From positions 1-64,000 of the forward strand of contig WRIL01000006.1 of NCBI GenBank assembly GCA_009782775.1: a DNA stretch of 64,000 bases. The letters are read 5' to 3'. Under the pieces are notes generated by a model that was not told where the DNA came from, did no database searches, and was given only the letters and a program-made list of their open reading frames with translations. The translations under genes were made by a program, and so were the position numbers. Source of the DNA: Desulfovibrionaceae bacterium. Its GTDB lineage: Bacteria; Desulfobacterota; Desulfovibrionia; Desulfovibrionales; Desulfovibrionaceae. Below are positions 23,812-32,699 of the stretch, piece after piece (the first letter of the stretch is position 1; the number at the start of each line of letters is the position of its first letter).

Positions 23812-24991
23812 AGGCCAGCGCCTCCAGGGGCTCCGCCGGCACGAACCCGGGGTGGATTATGCGATTCCTGGCCAGGAGGTCGGCCTCCGGGGCGATATCT
23901 CCGGAAATACGATAACAGAGCGCCAGGGAGGGCAATACCGCGACTGGGACATAGGTGACGATGTCGGGGGCGGAACGGGCGGCCTCGGCCAGGGCGGCCA
24001 GGGTGGCGGCCCGCATGTCCGCCAGGGCTGCAAAAAAATCCTCCTGCGTGCCGCTCCTGTCCTCCAGCGCGGCCTGCACGGCGTCCATGACGTCCACAAA
24101 GCTCTCGCGCAGGACGCGGGCCTCGGCGCGGGAGGCAGGTTCGGCCAGGGCCAGGCCGGCGGCCGCTTCCACGGTGGCGATTTGCCTAATAAAGAGCCGC
24201 ACGGCCAAATCATTTTCGGCGACGCGCTCCCGGAGCGAGCCAGGAGCCTCTATTAACGGCCGGGGAACTCCCTGCCCGGCCAAATTCAGCCAGCCGGCCG
24301 CCCGATTTGCCGGCGATCCCCCGGCGGCATCGCCCAAACCCTGGAAGCCGGCCCATAAACGCCGCCCCACGGACAGCCAGGGGAGAAAATCATGGCCGGT
24401 CGCGGCCCCCAGCATACCGGCAATCACCCCGGCATTGCCGCCCAGAGCGGCCTGCGCCCGCGACATAGCGGAAGTGACGGCCAGGTAGGCCTGGTCAAGC
24501 ACAAAAACTCCCTGATTGGCCAGGGCAAAAGCGGAGTCAAAGGCGTCGCAGGCGAGAATACCGGCTTCCCCGCTCCTGGAGAGGGCGCGATCCCGGGCGT
24601 TGACGCCGGAATCCGGGCTGGAGGGCGCGCCGTCCCGGACAAAGGACAGGGTAAATACGGCCATGCCGCCGTCATCGGCGCTATGGCGCACCCGGTAAGG
24701 GGCGAATTGCGAAACGGTTATCTCGCCGTACCAGGGGTGGACCAGGGTCCCGGAACCGGGCTCGTCCAGGGCGCGTTCCAGGGCATCGCGCCTGTCCATG
24801 TAATCCTGGCCGAGCACAAAGGCCTGCACGGTAAAACGCTGGCTGGCGGCCCCCAAATCTTCAACATAGACCTCGTCGCGCTGCGGGAATTCGTGGACCA
24901 CGGTACGGCGTCCGCCGGCCTTGTCGTCGCCGCGGACCCCGAAGGGCGCCCCCCTGAAGGAAGCCGGCCGGATGCGCTCTTTCCAGGACAT
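23804..24991 (-). CDS. DNA circularization/tail protein, Mu gp43 (gpN)-like
   Basis: About 395 residues from ATG 24991 (the frame is open to 25003); MSWKERIRPASFRGAPFGVR is the classic start of the family. RRTVVHEFPQRDEVYVEDLG and FVLGQDYMDRRDALERALDE follow as in Mu gpN. The name circularization protein is historical; it is a baseplate/tail component. Alanine-rich middle part. Confidence 0.9.
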   Translation of the reverse strand: MSWKERIRPASFRGAPFGVRGDDKAGGRRTVVHEFPQRDEVYVEDLGAASQRFTVQAFVLGQDYMDRRDALERALDEPGSGTLVHPWYGEITVSQFAPYRVRHSADDGGMAVFTLSFVRDGAPSSPDSGVNARDRALSRSGEAGILACDAFDSAFALANQGVFVLDQAYLAVTSAMSRAQAALGGNAGVIAGMLGAATGHDFLPWLSVGRRLWAGFQGLGDAAGGSPANRAAGWLNLAGQGVPRPLIEAPGSLRERVAENDLAVRLFIRQIATVEAAAGLALAEPASRAEARVLRESFVDVMDAVQAALEDRSGTQEDFFAALADMRAATLAALAEAARSAPDIVTYVPVAVLPSLALCYRISGDIAPEADLLARNRIIHPGFVPAEPLEALAYG

Positions 24992-24992
24992 C

Positions 24993-26669
24993 TCAGTACC
25001 CATACCCCAGGTAGCCGATCTGCATGGACGCCCCGTCCTGGCGCACGCCGCCGGCCGGCCCGCTTACCTGCATGCCCCAGTCATCCGGAGGCACCAGAAT
25101 GACACGATTCTCTTGCCTTTCCACATGCTCGCTCCGCGTCGCCGCCAGTTCCCTGGAGGCCAGCGCCCCCGAGCCAACCCCTTCGCCCGACTGGGCAAGG
25201 GCTGGCTCTTTGCTGCCGATGCCCAGGAAAGATTTGACCCTGTCCGGTATCCAGGCGGTCAACTGCTCCCCCCAGCGCTTGCCGAGGCTTTCAAAGAAAT
25301 TGAAACCCGTGAAATAGGCGATCAGCTCGTTCATGCCCTTCAGGATGAGGCGCAGGGGGTTGAAGTCCCATAGCGTCTTAAGAATGCCCAGCAGGAAATT
25401 TTCGGAGAAGGCCTCCTGGACGCCCTTCCAGAGGTTTTTGAAATAGGCCACAAAACCGTCCCAGTTCCGGTAGATGGCATAGGCAATAGTGCTCAGAATG
25501 GTCAGGAAGGCCAAGGGACTGCTCGCTTGGAGCGCCCAAAAGGCCTTGCTCAGGGCCGTGAAGCCGGAGCCGGCGAGAAACGAGGCCTTGAAAATCCCCC
25601 CGAGAAGCGGGGCAAAGGGCGAAAGCGCCTTAAACACACCCAGCAGGGAAAACAAAAACCTCCCGCCCATAAAAAGGGCCAGGCCCTTCATGACATCGCC
25701 CCAGCCGCCGAAAAACCGCGCCCCGCGATTGACCCCTTGCGCCAACTCTTTCAGGGTGACCAGGAAATTTTCAATGTCCTTCCATAGCTCGTCGATATTC
25801 AAGCCCTCGATCCAGGCCGCGAAATCCCCGGTGCCGATGAGCTGGCGCTGGGTCTCAATCCACTCCCCGAATTTTTCCATGAGTTTGGAAATGGCCGGCA
25901 GGGCGATCTGAAACATGGAACGCCCGAAACCGCGCAGCATGGAAAGGATGTCCGTAAAAGAGGATAAAAAGGAACCCGAGGTCTCCACGCTCTCTTCGCC
26001 GAAGACCAGGTTCAGCTCGTGCGCGCGTAGGCGCATCTCCTCCAGGTGTCCGCTACCCTTTTCCAGGAGCGGCAGCATGGAAGACAGTCCGAGGTGCTTG
26101 GCGAGACCGGCGGCCTTGGCGTCCTCGCCGGCCTCTTTCAAGGCCTTTATCCGGTCCGCCAGCTTGCTGAGCACAACCGAAGAGGCCTGCACCCTGCCTT
26201 CCACGGTCTGGGGATCCAGCCCCAGGCTCTTCAGAAGCTGGGTGCTATCAGCGTCCCCCCTGGCGGCGCCGAGCGCCCTTTCCTGCAGCGAATTCAGCGC
26301 GTTTTCAAGATCCCCGGTGGAGATCCCGGCGCGCTCGGCGGCGTAGGCATACTCCTGCCAGGTCTTCAGGTGCATGCCTACGCGGGAGGCGGCGTTCGCC
26401 GATTCCTTGACCGCCCCCCCAAGGTGCTTGGTCAGGGTAAAAAGGCCGCCCCCGGTTCCGAAAGTCAGGGCCAGGCCCTTCCCTATGCCGGAAAAAGTAG
26501 AGAGCAGCCCGTCGCCGGCCCGTCCCAGGTTGCGCCAGGCCCGTCCCAGGTTGCGCATGTCCTTTTGCGCCCTGCCCAGCGAGCCGGAAAAGCGGCCGAA
26601 TACGCCGGAGAAGGCGTCTTTGGCGCCGATGGTCAGTCTGAAACCGGCCTGCTTGCCTTTTCCCGCCAC
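24993..26669 (-). CDS. Tail tape measure protein
   Basis: 558 residues. FRLTIGAKDAFSGVFGRFSG at the start, long helices, a hydrophobic central region (about 330-460) and no enzymatic motif fit a contractile-tail tape measure (Mu gp42 equivalent). It comes after the E/E' chaperones, the standard order. A near-identical N-terminus survives in the scar at 2.8 kb. Confidence 0.88.
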   Translation of the reverse strand: MAGKGKQAGFRLTIGAKDAFSGVFGRFSGSLGRAQKDMRNLGRAWRNLGRAGDGLLSTFSGIGKGLALTFGTGGGLFTLTKHLGGAVKESANAASRVGMHLKTWQEYAYAAERAGISTGDLENALNSLQERALGAARGDADSTQLLKSLGLDPQTVEGRVQASSVVLSKLADRIKALKEAGEDAKAAGLAKHLGLSSMLPLLEKGSGHLEEMRLRAHELNLVFGEESVETSGSFLSSFTDILSMLRGFGRSMFQIALPAISKLMEKFGEWIETQRQLIGTGDFAAWIEGLNIDELWKDIENFLVTLKELAQGVNRGARFFGGWGDVMKGLALFMGGRFLFSLLGVFKALSPFAPLLGGIFKASFLAGSGFTALSKAFWALQASSPLAFLTILSTIAYAIYRNWDGFVAYFKNLWKGVQEAFSENFLLGILKTLWDFNPLRLILKGMNELIAYFTGFNFFESLGKRWGEQLTAWIPDRVKSFLGIGSKEPALAQSGEGVGSGALASRELAATRSEHVERQENRVILVPPDDWGMQVSGPAGGVRQDGASMQIGYLGYGY

Positions 26670-26688
26670 CTGTTATACCTCTCTTATC

Positions 26689-26841
26689 ATGGAAAACACC
26701 CTGGCCCGTCTCTCTTTCGCCGTAGATGTCTGCCTGGCCGTGCTGGAAGGGCTGTTCAGCCTGGCCTACGGCATCATCATCGGAACTTTCGCCCTGGCGG
26801 TCATGGCCGTCTGTCTCAAGAGCTTCTTAAGAGCCTTTTGA
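26689..26841 (+). CDS. Small membrane ORF antisense within the tail operon
   Basis: 50 residues, MENTLARLSFAVDVCLAVLE then a hydrophobic stretch and CLKSFLRAF. It occupies the 157-base gap between E' and the tape measure gene and runs against both. The homologous scar at 2899-3051 keeps the same ORF without indels. No clear ribosome binding site. Function unknown. Confidence 0.4.
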   Translation: MENTLARLSFAVDVCLAVLEGLFSLAYGIIIGTFALAVMAVCLKSFLRAF

Positions 26842-27236
26842 CCTGAGAAGCCGGTTCAGATATTCCGCCCTTTCGTCCCAAAACAGCAAATCCTCCGCCG
26901 ACATGGCCTCCAACGATTCCGGAGACCAGTGGAAGACATAGGCTAAAAGGGCTATTCGCTCCCGCCAGTCTCCCGGAAAACTGACAAAAAATCCTGAATC
27001 TCCCTCCAGACTCTGGAAAAATCAGCAAAAGACATCTTCTGGATCACCGGCAGCGGCTGGGAAACAAGGCGGGAGACAATCGTCGCCAAATCGTCAAAGG
27101 TCAGCAAATCCTCGTTCAGCTTGATCCCGCGTACATCACCCACCTTGATAGGGCGGCTGATGGTCAGCTCGGCAATCTCTTCCTTGCCGAGCATAACCGG
27201 ATCTTCCAGGGCAATGGTGACTGGTTCAAACGCCAT
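26827..27236 (-). CDS. E-E' tail chaperone fusion made by -1 frameshift
   Basis: Slipping back one base after codon 84 continues with VSFPGDWRERIALLAYVFHW, SPESLEAMSAEDLLFWDERA and EYLNRLLRSKGS to TAA at 26829-26827, 136 residues in all. The extension has the P2 E' look (WRERIALLAYVFHWSPE...LLFWDERA). E and E' chaperones bind the tape measure protein, which follows. Confidence 0.85.
26952..27236 (-). CDS. Tail assembly chaperone E (Mu gp41-like)
   Basis: 94 residues in the zero frame: MAFEPVTIALEDPVMLGKEE, ELTISRPIKVGDVRG, DLATIVSRL. It belongs to the gpE family of tail chaperones (Phage_TAC_7). The TTT-TTG codons 83-84 are part of the slippery site that gives the longer E' form. Confidence 0.9.
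   Translation of the reverse strand: MAFEPVTIALEDPVMLGKEEIAELTISRPIKVGDVRGIKLNEDLLTFDDLATIVSRLVSQPLPVIQKMSFADFSRVWREIQDFLSVFRETGGSE
26985..26991 (-). promoter_or_regulatory. Programmed -1 frameshift heptamer T TTT TTG
   Basis: Read on the minus strand, GAT TTT TTG in frame with E fits X XXY YYZ. It is the heptamer type used for E' in P2-like phages. Confidence 0.85.
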
Positions 27237-27248
27237 ACATACTCCTCC

Positions 27249-27626
27249 TTAGTTGCTTTCCACCGCCGGGGTGCGCGATTCCCAGCGCACGGCGATCTCC
27301 GCCTCTTCCGTGGTCACCGTGCCCTCGCCAGCGAACCAGGCGTTGGCCAGGACGATGACCTTGCCGTTGACCAGCTCCAGGGTGACGGTGACATTGTCGC
27401 CCTTGACCAGGGCCTCCAAATCCAGATCCCCCCGGTCGGTGATCGCTCCCTCGATGAAGGGGATCTGCGGGGTATCCCGGTAGCCGTGAATGCCGTCGGC
27501 GCCGGGGAGGGCGTCGCGCTTGTCATGCCCCAGGTTGTAGGAAAAAGAGCCCTTGGCGTCCTGCAGGGCTCCGTCAACTTTCAGATAGATCCGCCCGGCG
27601 CGGCGGTTGTTGCTTCCCAATGCCAT
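27249..27626 (-). CDS. Tail tube protein (Mu gpM-like)
   Basis: 125 residues. RRAGRIYLKVDGALQDAKGS, IPFIEGAITDRGDLDLEAL and VIVLANAWFAGEGTV match the Mu-type tail tube family. Between sheath and E, the normal order. Confidence 0.9.
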   Translation of the reverse strand: MALGSNNRRAGRIYLKVDGALQDAKGSFSYNLGHDKRDALPGADGIHGYRDTPQIPFIEGAITDRGDLDLEALVKGDNVTVTLELVNGKVIVLANAWFAGEGTVTTEEAEIAVRWESRTPAVESN

Positions 27627-27637
27627 CTCGACCTCCC

Positions 27638-29113
27638 TTATACGATATGCCGGAAGAGCGTTCCGGCGACTTCAAACTGGTTCATCAAATCCGGCCGCAA
27701 CAGCCAGTCCAGGCGGTTCTCGTTGACGGAGCTGCGCTCGCAGACCAGATCCCGCTTGAACTGGCCGGAGCCCTCCACCAGGCCCATGGGCAGCCAGACG
27801 TCCATAAAGCGGGCGATGGCTTCGGCCCGGCCCAGCTTGGGGGTCATGATCGGCTGGGTGGCGTCGTAGCTCTTGGCGTCTTCGTCTCCGGCCAGCTTGT
27901 GGCGCGGGTACTTGAGCCGCAGGTAGTTATTCCAGTCGTAGCGCAGATAGCTCAAGGTCAGCGGGCTGTTCAGGGATAGAAAAGAACGGTCTTCCGCGCC
28001 CAGGGGGTTGATCCGGTAGGTGGTGATGAGCTTCTGGAAGCGCAGGGTGCCGTCCGGCGCCACATAGCGGGTTGATACCCCCTCGAAAAGCCCCTGGTTT
28101 TTCTCCGGAAAGTCCGGCCAGAGGTCGGCCTTGGCCGGGGCCAGCACCCCCGGGATAAGGAGCGTATTGAAGCCGCGAGCCGGGTCGGACTGGGCGTAAT
28201 AGGCGATGACGCCCACAGAGGCCGCAGCGTCCACCCAGGGAGAGGTCGGGCTGTTTTCCGAGGGCAGGACGGTCAGGTGCTTGTCGTTGCGGGCCGAGGC
28301 AAAGGTGGTGACCTGACCGAAGCTGCCGCGCCGGATGACGATAGCCTGGCCGTCGATCTGGCGTAGCGGCCCCCAGCGTTCGTCCAGCTCGTCGCGCAGG
28401 GCGTTCAGAGAAAAGGTATCCAGCCAGGGCCAGGCGATGACGTGATATTGATTGCCGCCCATGGCCGCGATGATCTCCGCTGGGTCCGGATTGCCTGCGC
28501 CGCCGGAGAACGGCGTAAAGGCAAACTGCAGGCCGCCGGGCACCGGCTCGTCCAGATGCGACAGGCGCACGTCGATGTCATTGCCGCACTCGCCCTTGTG
28601 TTTGGCGGTCAGGGTAATCTGCCCCAGGGAGAAAGTCGCATTTACCGGCAGATCCGGATTGGCATTGACGGCGGTGGCGATGTTTTCGGCCACATCGGCC
28701 GCGGTCATGCCCAGGGTGGCGGCCGCGCGCACCAGCGCGCCTCCGACATAAAGGCTTACCGGCGCGGAATTGGTGACCGTGCCGGTGATATTGACGCCGC
28801 TCTCGGCCGCGACCCCGATCTCGGCGTCCAGGGTGGGAATGGCCAGCATGCGGGTCATCGGGTTGGCCTTCAGGTAGGCCGCGGCCATGGCCGCCAGCAT
28901 GCTGCCCTGCCCGAAGAGCGCGTCCGCCTGGGCCTTGGACATGGGCCGCTGCACGCTATAGGGCTCGGCCGAGCCCTCCGGCAGCATCTGCCCGGCCAGC
29001 AGCACGGTATAGGGCATGAGGGAAGGCCCCTCGGAGGCCCCGGTGGGGTCAAACTCCGCCCAGGCAAAGGGCAGGCGCGTGGTTGTCGGGAGAGATGGAA
29101 AAGATACGGGCAT
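27638..29113 (-). CDS. Contractile tail sheath protein (Mu gpL-like)
   Basis: 491 residues. PGRSLTPPGP-type features are not in this frame; the true protein has the middle segment GQMLPEGSAEPYSVQRPMSK, GFNTLLIPGVLAPAKADLWP and the end YRINPLGAEDRSFLSLNSPL, as in Mu sheath proteins. It establishes a myovirus-type tail. Confidence 0.92.
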   Translation of the reverse strand: MPVSFPSLPTTTRLPFAWAEFDPTGASEGPSLMPYTVLLAGQMLPEGSAEPYSVQRPMSKAQADALFGQGSMLAAMAAAYLKANPMTRMLAIPTLDAEIGVAAESGVNITGTVTNSAPVSLYVGGALVRAAATLGMTAADVAENIATAVNANPDLPVNATFSLGQITLTAKHKGECGNDIDVRLSHLDEPVPGGLQFAFTPFSGGAGNPDPAEIIAAMGGNQYHVIAWPWLDTFSLNALRDELDERWGPLRQIDGQAIVIRRGSFGQVTTFASARNDKHLTVLPSENSPTSPWVDAAASVGVIAYYAQSDPARGFNTLLIPGVLAPAKADLWPDFPEKNQGLFEGVSTRYVAPDGTLRFQKLITTYRINPLGAEDRSFLSLNSPLTLSYLRYDWNNYLRLKYPRHKLAGDEDAKSYDATQPIMTPKLGRAEAIARFMDVWLPMGLVEGSGQFKRDLVCERSSVNENRLDWLLRPDLMNQFEVAGTLFRHIV

Positions 29114-29116
29114 GGT

Positions 29117-29335
29117 CTACTCCTTCTTTTCGCCCGGCTTGGGGGCGGCTTTTTTTGGCGCGGCGGGCACGGAGGGGGCTTCGGCCAGAACGACGTCGCC
29201 GGCCTTCAGGCGGCGCAGCCAGTAGCCGGATCTGGGGACCAGCCTGCCCTGCTCCGGCAGGCAGTCGCCGCTTGCCGGGTCGGGGATGCGCAGGCCGGGG
29301 GCGGGCTTGACGAAAAAGGCGGCGGGATGGGACAT
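29117..29335 (-). CDS. Small tail protein, Mu gp38-like (DUF2635)
   Basis: 72 residues. FVKPAPGLRIPDPASGDCLP and GYWLRRLKAGDVVL are the family pattern; Pro/Lys-rich tail. Directly before the sheath gene, as in Mu. Confidence 0.8.
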   Translation of the reverse strand: MSHPAAFFVKPAPGLRIPDPASGDCLPEQGRLVPRSGYWLRRLKAGDVVLAEAPSVPAAPKKAAPKPGEKKE

Positions 29336-29338
29336 GCT

Positions 29339-29992
29339 CTACTCCTTGGTTGACGGGTCAAATTCCACCCGGCTCTCCATATCGGCCTTTCCATCCGCGG
29401 GAACGACGTCCCAGGCGGAGGCGGCCAGGAGAAAATCCGGTAACGCGGGCGGGAAATCCGAAAGCGCGTAATCCAAATCGAAATTCAGGACAGCCACGCC
29501 GATCTGCCGGTTGCCGTCCACGGCGATGCCCAGCTCGGTGCTCTTAAGGGTCAGGGACAGCAGGGTATCCACGGCGCTGCTGCGGGGGATGCCGTTAATG
29601 GTCGCCGGCGGCAGAGGATCTTTCCCCGCGGCGGCAAGCGCCTTGTTGACCAGGGCCGTCATGGCCGCGCCTACGGGTCCAAGCGCCGCGAGGGCCATTT
29701 CCACGGCCCAGGCCAGTTCATCCAGCTTGTCGTCGGCTTTCTCGGCCATGCGGACCAGCGCCTCCACGATCAGCGAGATGCGCCGCTCCCGCGGGTCCGG
29801 TGAAATGTCCGTATCCAGCACCTCTTCGGACAGGGCATAGACGCCGATGGCCGGGAGTTCGCCGGCCAGCCAATGCTCCTCACGGTTGGGGAAAACCCGG
29901 CCGCCGGTCAGAGCCGCGAGTCCGGCGTCCTCTTTGAGCACACAGACGACAGCGTGGCGGATCAAGGCGCGGCGGGGATTACGCATCTTCAT
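29339..29992 (-). CDS. Tail terminator/Mu gp37-like protein
   Basis: 217 residues. IRHAVVCVLKEDAGLAALTG, GRVFPNREEHWLAGELPAIG and RRISLIVEALVRMAEKADDK are typical of phage tail-terminator (gp37/gpU-like) proteins that cap the tube. The C-terminal 100 residues are more variable. Confidence 0.75.
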   Translation of the reverse strand: MKMRNPRRALIRHAVVCVLKEDAGLAALTGGRVFPNREEHWLAGELPAIGVYALSEEVLDTDISPDPRERRISLIVEALVRMAEKADDKLDELAWAVEMALAALGPVGAAMTALVNKALAAAGKDPLPPATINGIPRSSAVDTLLSLTLKSTELGIAVDGNRQIGVAVLNFDLDYALSDFPPALPDFLLAASAWDVVPADGKADMESRVEFDPSTKE

Positions 29993-30335
29993 CCTCCAGG
30001 AGCTTGCAGGCGATCATCCCGAAACCGTCCGGGAGCGGCTGCTCCACCCGGTAAATCCGGCCGCGCACGATAAAGCGGTCGCGCCTGGAAAGAGGCCTGT
30101 CCAGGGCCGCCTGCACCAGGCTGACCTGGATGTGCAGCAGCGGAGCCGTGCTCAGTACCGGGGCATGGGAGGTTCCGGGGGTGACGTCCAGGCCGGCTTG
30201 CTCGAAAAATCCGCGCAAGGGCCGGGCCGCGCCTTCTGGGGTCAGCAGAGTCACCGGCAGGCCGGGGCCATGGCTGTCCTGGACCACCCGGGTGGTGTCG
30301 GCGTCAAGCGCGGCTTCAAAAGGGGTGAGGTCCAT
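29979..30335 (-). CDS. Head-tail connector (lambda FII-like)
   Basis: 118 residues from ATG 30335 (GAGGA upstream). ASTAPLLH-type beta strands (HAPVLSTAPLLHIQ), RDRFIVRGRIYRVEQPLPDG and the short length fit FII-like head-tail joining proteins. The open frame upstream lies within the next gene and is not used. Confidence 0.65.
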   Translation of the reverse strand: MDLTPFEAALDADTTRVVQDSHGPGLPVTLLTPEGAARPLRGFFEQAGLDVTPGTSHAPVLSTAPLLHIQVSLVQAALDRPLSRRDRFIVRGRIYRVEQPLPDGFGMIACKLLEDEDA

Positions 30336-30345
30336 ATGGCATCCT

Positions 30346-30948
30346 CTATTGGAGAACTTGATCCGCGTAATACCGCAGGCGATTCGTAAAACGGTCACGG
30401 ACCCTGGTCTCCAGACGCCGGCGCACATCCTCATTGGAGAGCCTAGTCAAAAAGCTGGGACCCCAGAGCCTCTGTATCGGGTTTTCGCTGTCGTCCACCC
30501 GCGCAAAAACGTGCCCCTTGGCTATCCAGGTGGCCGAAACCCGGCGTTTTTTGGTGGCCAGGATACCCTGCTTGCCGCCGGGACGGATGGCGGAGCGTCT
30601 GGAGCTTTTCAGCACCTTCACGGTCACGCCGGATTTGCCCGGCCGCGCGCCGTAGTGGATGAGCTCCACGCTCATGCGGCCCTTCAGGGTCAGCACGGCC
30701 TGCAAATGGCGCTGGCGGGCCTTTTTGAGCGTCATGGCGTTTTTAATTTTGCCGGCGGGCGCGTTGTATTCCTCGCGGATGGCCCGGACGGCTTCGGCCT
30801 GGGCCGTCTTCAGGGCGTCATTCTGGGCGCGGGCGATAATTTTTGGGATATCGCCGCGGGAGGCCAGTTTTAAGGCCAGACTGTCAAGGAAGCGCAGGGC
30901 TTCGGCGTCATCCAGGGCGACATGCAGCGAAGATTCACGGCTGGCCAT
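30346..30948 (-). CDS. Minor tail protein Z-like
   Basis: 200 residues. IIARAQNDALKTAQAEAVRA, IREEYNAPAGKIKNAMTLKK and VSATWIAKGHVFARVDDSEN, IQRLWGPS match the lambda gpZ family (head-proximal tail completion). Confidence 0.85.
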   Translation of the reverse strand: MASRESSLHVALDDAEALRFLDSLALKLASRGDIPKIIARAQNDALKTAQAEAVRAIREEYNAPAGKIKNAMTLKKARQRHLQAVLTLKGRMSVELIHYGARPGKSGVTVKVLKSSRRSAIRPGGKQGILATKKRRVSATWIAKGHVFARVDDSENPIQRLWGPSFLTRLSNEDVRRRLETRVRDRFTNRLRYYADQVLQ

Positions 30949-31255
30949 GGAACGCCCTCCCGAACAGATACATGATTCCCGCGCCCAACGCGCCGCCGCC
31001 GGTCAGCAGGCCGAGCAGAGCGGCCTTGCCGCCCTTCGCCCTGTGTATTTCCGCCTCAACCGTTCCGATGCGCGCGCCCATGCCGGACTGGCTGGCTTCA
31101 AGGCGATCCACGCGCTCCTTCATCACGCCCCGATACTCGGCATTATGCTCGGCCAGGGTTTCAAGCTGGTTTTCTATGCGCTGCAAACCGCCATTGAGCC
31201 GCTCCTCAAAACGCGCCTGGTTCGTTTCAATGCGCGCCAGCCGATCTTCCGTCAT
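30935..31255 (-). CDS. Small coiled-coil protein with C-terminal membrane segment (holin-related?)
   Basis: 106 residues. A heptad-rich helix (RLARIETNQARFEERLNGGL and on) is followed by one membrane segment (ALLGLLTGGGALGAGIMYLF). This is the shape of XhlA-like haemolysin/holin accessory proteins. GGAGGG is well spaced for ATG 31255; an ATG at 31276 overlaps the previous stop. Confidence 0.55.
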   Translation of the reverse strand: MTEDRLARIETNQARFEERLNGGLQRIENQLETLAEHNAEYRGVMKERVDRLEASQSGMGARIGTVEAEIHRAKGGKAALLGLLTGGGALGAGIMYLFGRAFHGQP

Positions 31256-31272
31256 TGACTTGCCCTCCGGAT

Positions 31273-31884
31273 TCATTTTTGCTTTTTGACCACGTCAATG
31301 GCGAAATTGGAAAGTTTGGACGAACCGAACCACCAGCTGATCAAGGTGGTGGCCAACACAAAAATAAACTGCAAGGCTGTCTCCCAGGTTTTCAGGGCTG
31401 TATTGATGTCCGTGCCGGCCAGCCCGCATTGCTCCAGGATGATCCAGGCCTTGTAAGACACCCAGGTGGCCAAGATGGTCATATAAATGGTCAGGGCCGG
31501 ACGGATGAACGCGGACAGCACGTCACAGCTGCCAAGAAGGAAGGCCAGGATCTCACCCAGGATTCCGGCCAGGCCGCCGCGCTTGATCATGGTCTCGATC
31601 ACCCCGTCGCCGAGGTTGCGCCTGCAAGCCTCTTTCTGAGATTCGGCAAAGGCGCGGGCCGCTTCCAAGTCAGCGGCGCCCGCGGCCTGGATCTCGCTGA
31701 TCCGGATATTGGCTTCCACTTCAGCCATCATGGCCTGGGTGCGGGCCTGAAGCATGGCCAACTCGTGGCCGCGCTCCCGTTCCTTCTCCTGGGCCGCCAG
31801 CTGCTGCATTTTATAGTTCTGGAAACTGGTGATGATCGAGCCGAAGATTCCAGCCACCGGCCCCATGAGCGCCTCAAGCAACAT
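31273..31884 (-). CDS. Phage membrane protein, probable holin-type
   Basis: 203 residues: an N-terminal short hydrophobic segment, a charged helix (KMQQLAAQEKERERGHELAM and on), then two or three membrane segments (GILGEILAFLLGSC, ALTIYMTILATWVSYKAWII, ALQFIFVLATTLISWWFGSS). It overlaps the DUF5675 gene by 11 bases. Position suggests host lysis; the family is not firmly identified. Confidence 0.55.
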   Translation of the reverse strand: MLLEALMGPVAGIFGSIITSFQNYKMQQLAAQEKERERGHELAMLQARTQAMMAEVEANIRISEIQAAGAADLEAARAFAESQKEACRRNLGDGVIETMIKRGGLAGILGEILAFLLGSCDVLSAFIRPALTIYMTILATWVSYKAWIILEQCGLAGTDINTALKTWETALQFIFVLATTLISWWFGSSKLSNFAIDVVKKQK

Positions 31885-32296
31885 CGCGTACCTCCAGGGG
31901 GATCTTTTCTTTCTTCAAAGCCTCAAAAAATTTGCAAAGTTCGGCCAGAACCAACAGAGAAGCGGCGATGCCCGGCTGGTCAATAATTACGCCGCGGGCC
32001 TGTCCCACGAGGACGCAACCGTTGGAATTGCAGCGCAGGCCAATTAGTTTATCCCCGGCCCAGTTGCCCTGGTGCACCAGGATCCCTTCCCGGCCCGGCA
32101 CGTTGGTAATGTGCAGAGCCTGGCGATAGGTCTTGCTGCTCCAGGGCTCCACCATATAATCCCCAGCCGGGATGCAGGAGAGGCCCTGCGCGTTGCCGCG
32201 CCAAGGCGGCTCCAGGGAAAAGCACCTGAAGCCGCCCAGGGCGAGTATACCGAAGGTCCCGTAGTCCGAGGATTCCAGCCGGGTTATCTTCATCAT
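31874..32296 (-). CDS. DUF5675 family phage protein
   Basis: 140 residues. The start KITRLESSDYGTFGILALGG, the CIPAGDYMVEPWSSKTYRQA segment, GREGILVHQGNW and NSNGCVLVG recall the DUF5675 family found next to holins. A peptidoglycan-related role is possible, but not shown. Confidence 0.7.
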   Translation of the reverse strand: MMKITRLESSDYGTFGILALGGFRCFSLEPPWRGNAQGLSCIPAGDYMVEPWSSKTYRQALHITNVPGREGILVHQGNWAGDKLIGLRCNSNGCVLVGQARGVIIDQPGIAASLLVLAELCKFFEALKKEKIPLEVRDVA

Positions 32297-32312
32297 GCGG
32301 AATCGGGCTCCC

Positions 32313-32699
32313 TTACGCGTTGATCTTCACCGCGACGACGTCGGCGGATCCGGCGGCCTCGCTCCAGGCCACCCCGGCCCGGAGCGCGCCTTCTCCGGCG
32401 GTGGCGGTTACGGAAGCGCCGTTGGCGGCGACAAAAACCGCCTGGCCCTGGGCCAGGGCGGTGCTGTCCTTAGGCAGCTCAAACACGCCTTCGGCCTCGC
32501 AGGCGCCGAGAGCGCCGGCCGGGATGTCGGTGGAAGCCACGGCCACCATGGCCGGGAAGACAACCAGGTCGCCTCCCTTGACGTCATCGGTGGGGGTGTA
32601 GTCGATGCTGCGGCCTTGTCTTACGCTGTTTTGCATATCATCCTCGCTGGTTATGGCCTCCGCTACGGCGGGAGCCGGGTTTTTGGATTTGCGGGCCAT
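32313..32699 (-). CDS. Head decoration-like protein (DUF2190)
   Basis: 128 residues. VKGGDLVVFPAMVAVASTDI, PAGALGACEAEGVFELPK and VFVAANGASVTATAGEG form the beta-rich pattern of DUF2190 capsid-associated proteins. Directly after the capsid gene. Confidence 0.8.
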   Translation of the reverse strand: MARKSKNPAPAVAEAITSEDDMQNSVRQGRSIDYTPTDDVKGGDLVVFPAMVAVASTDIPAGALGACEAEGVFELPKDSTALAQGQAVFVAANGASVTATAGEGALRAGVAWSEAAGSADVVAVKINA

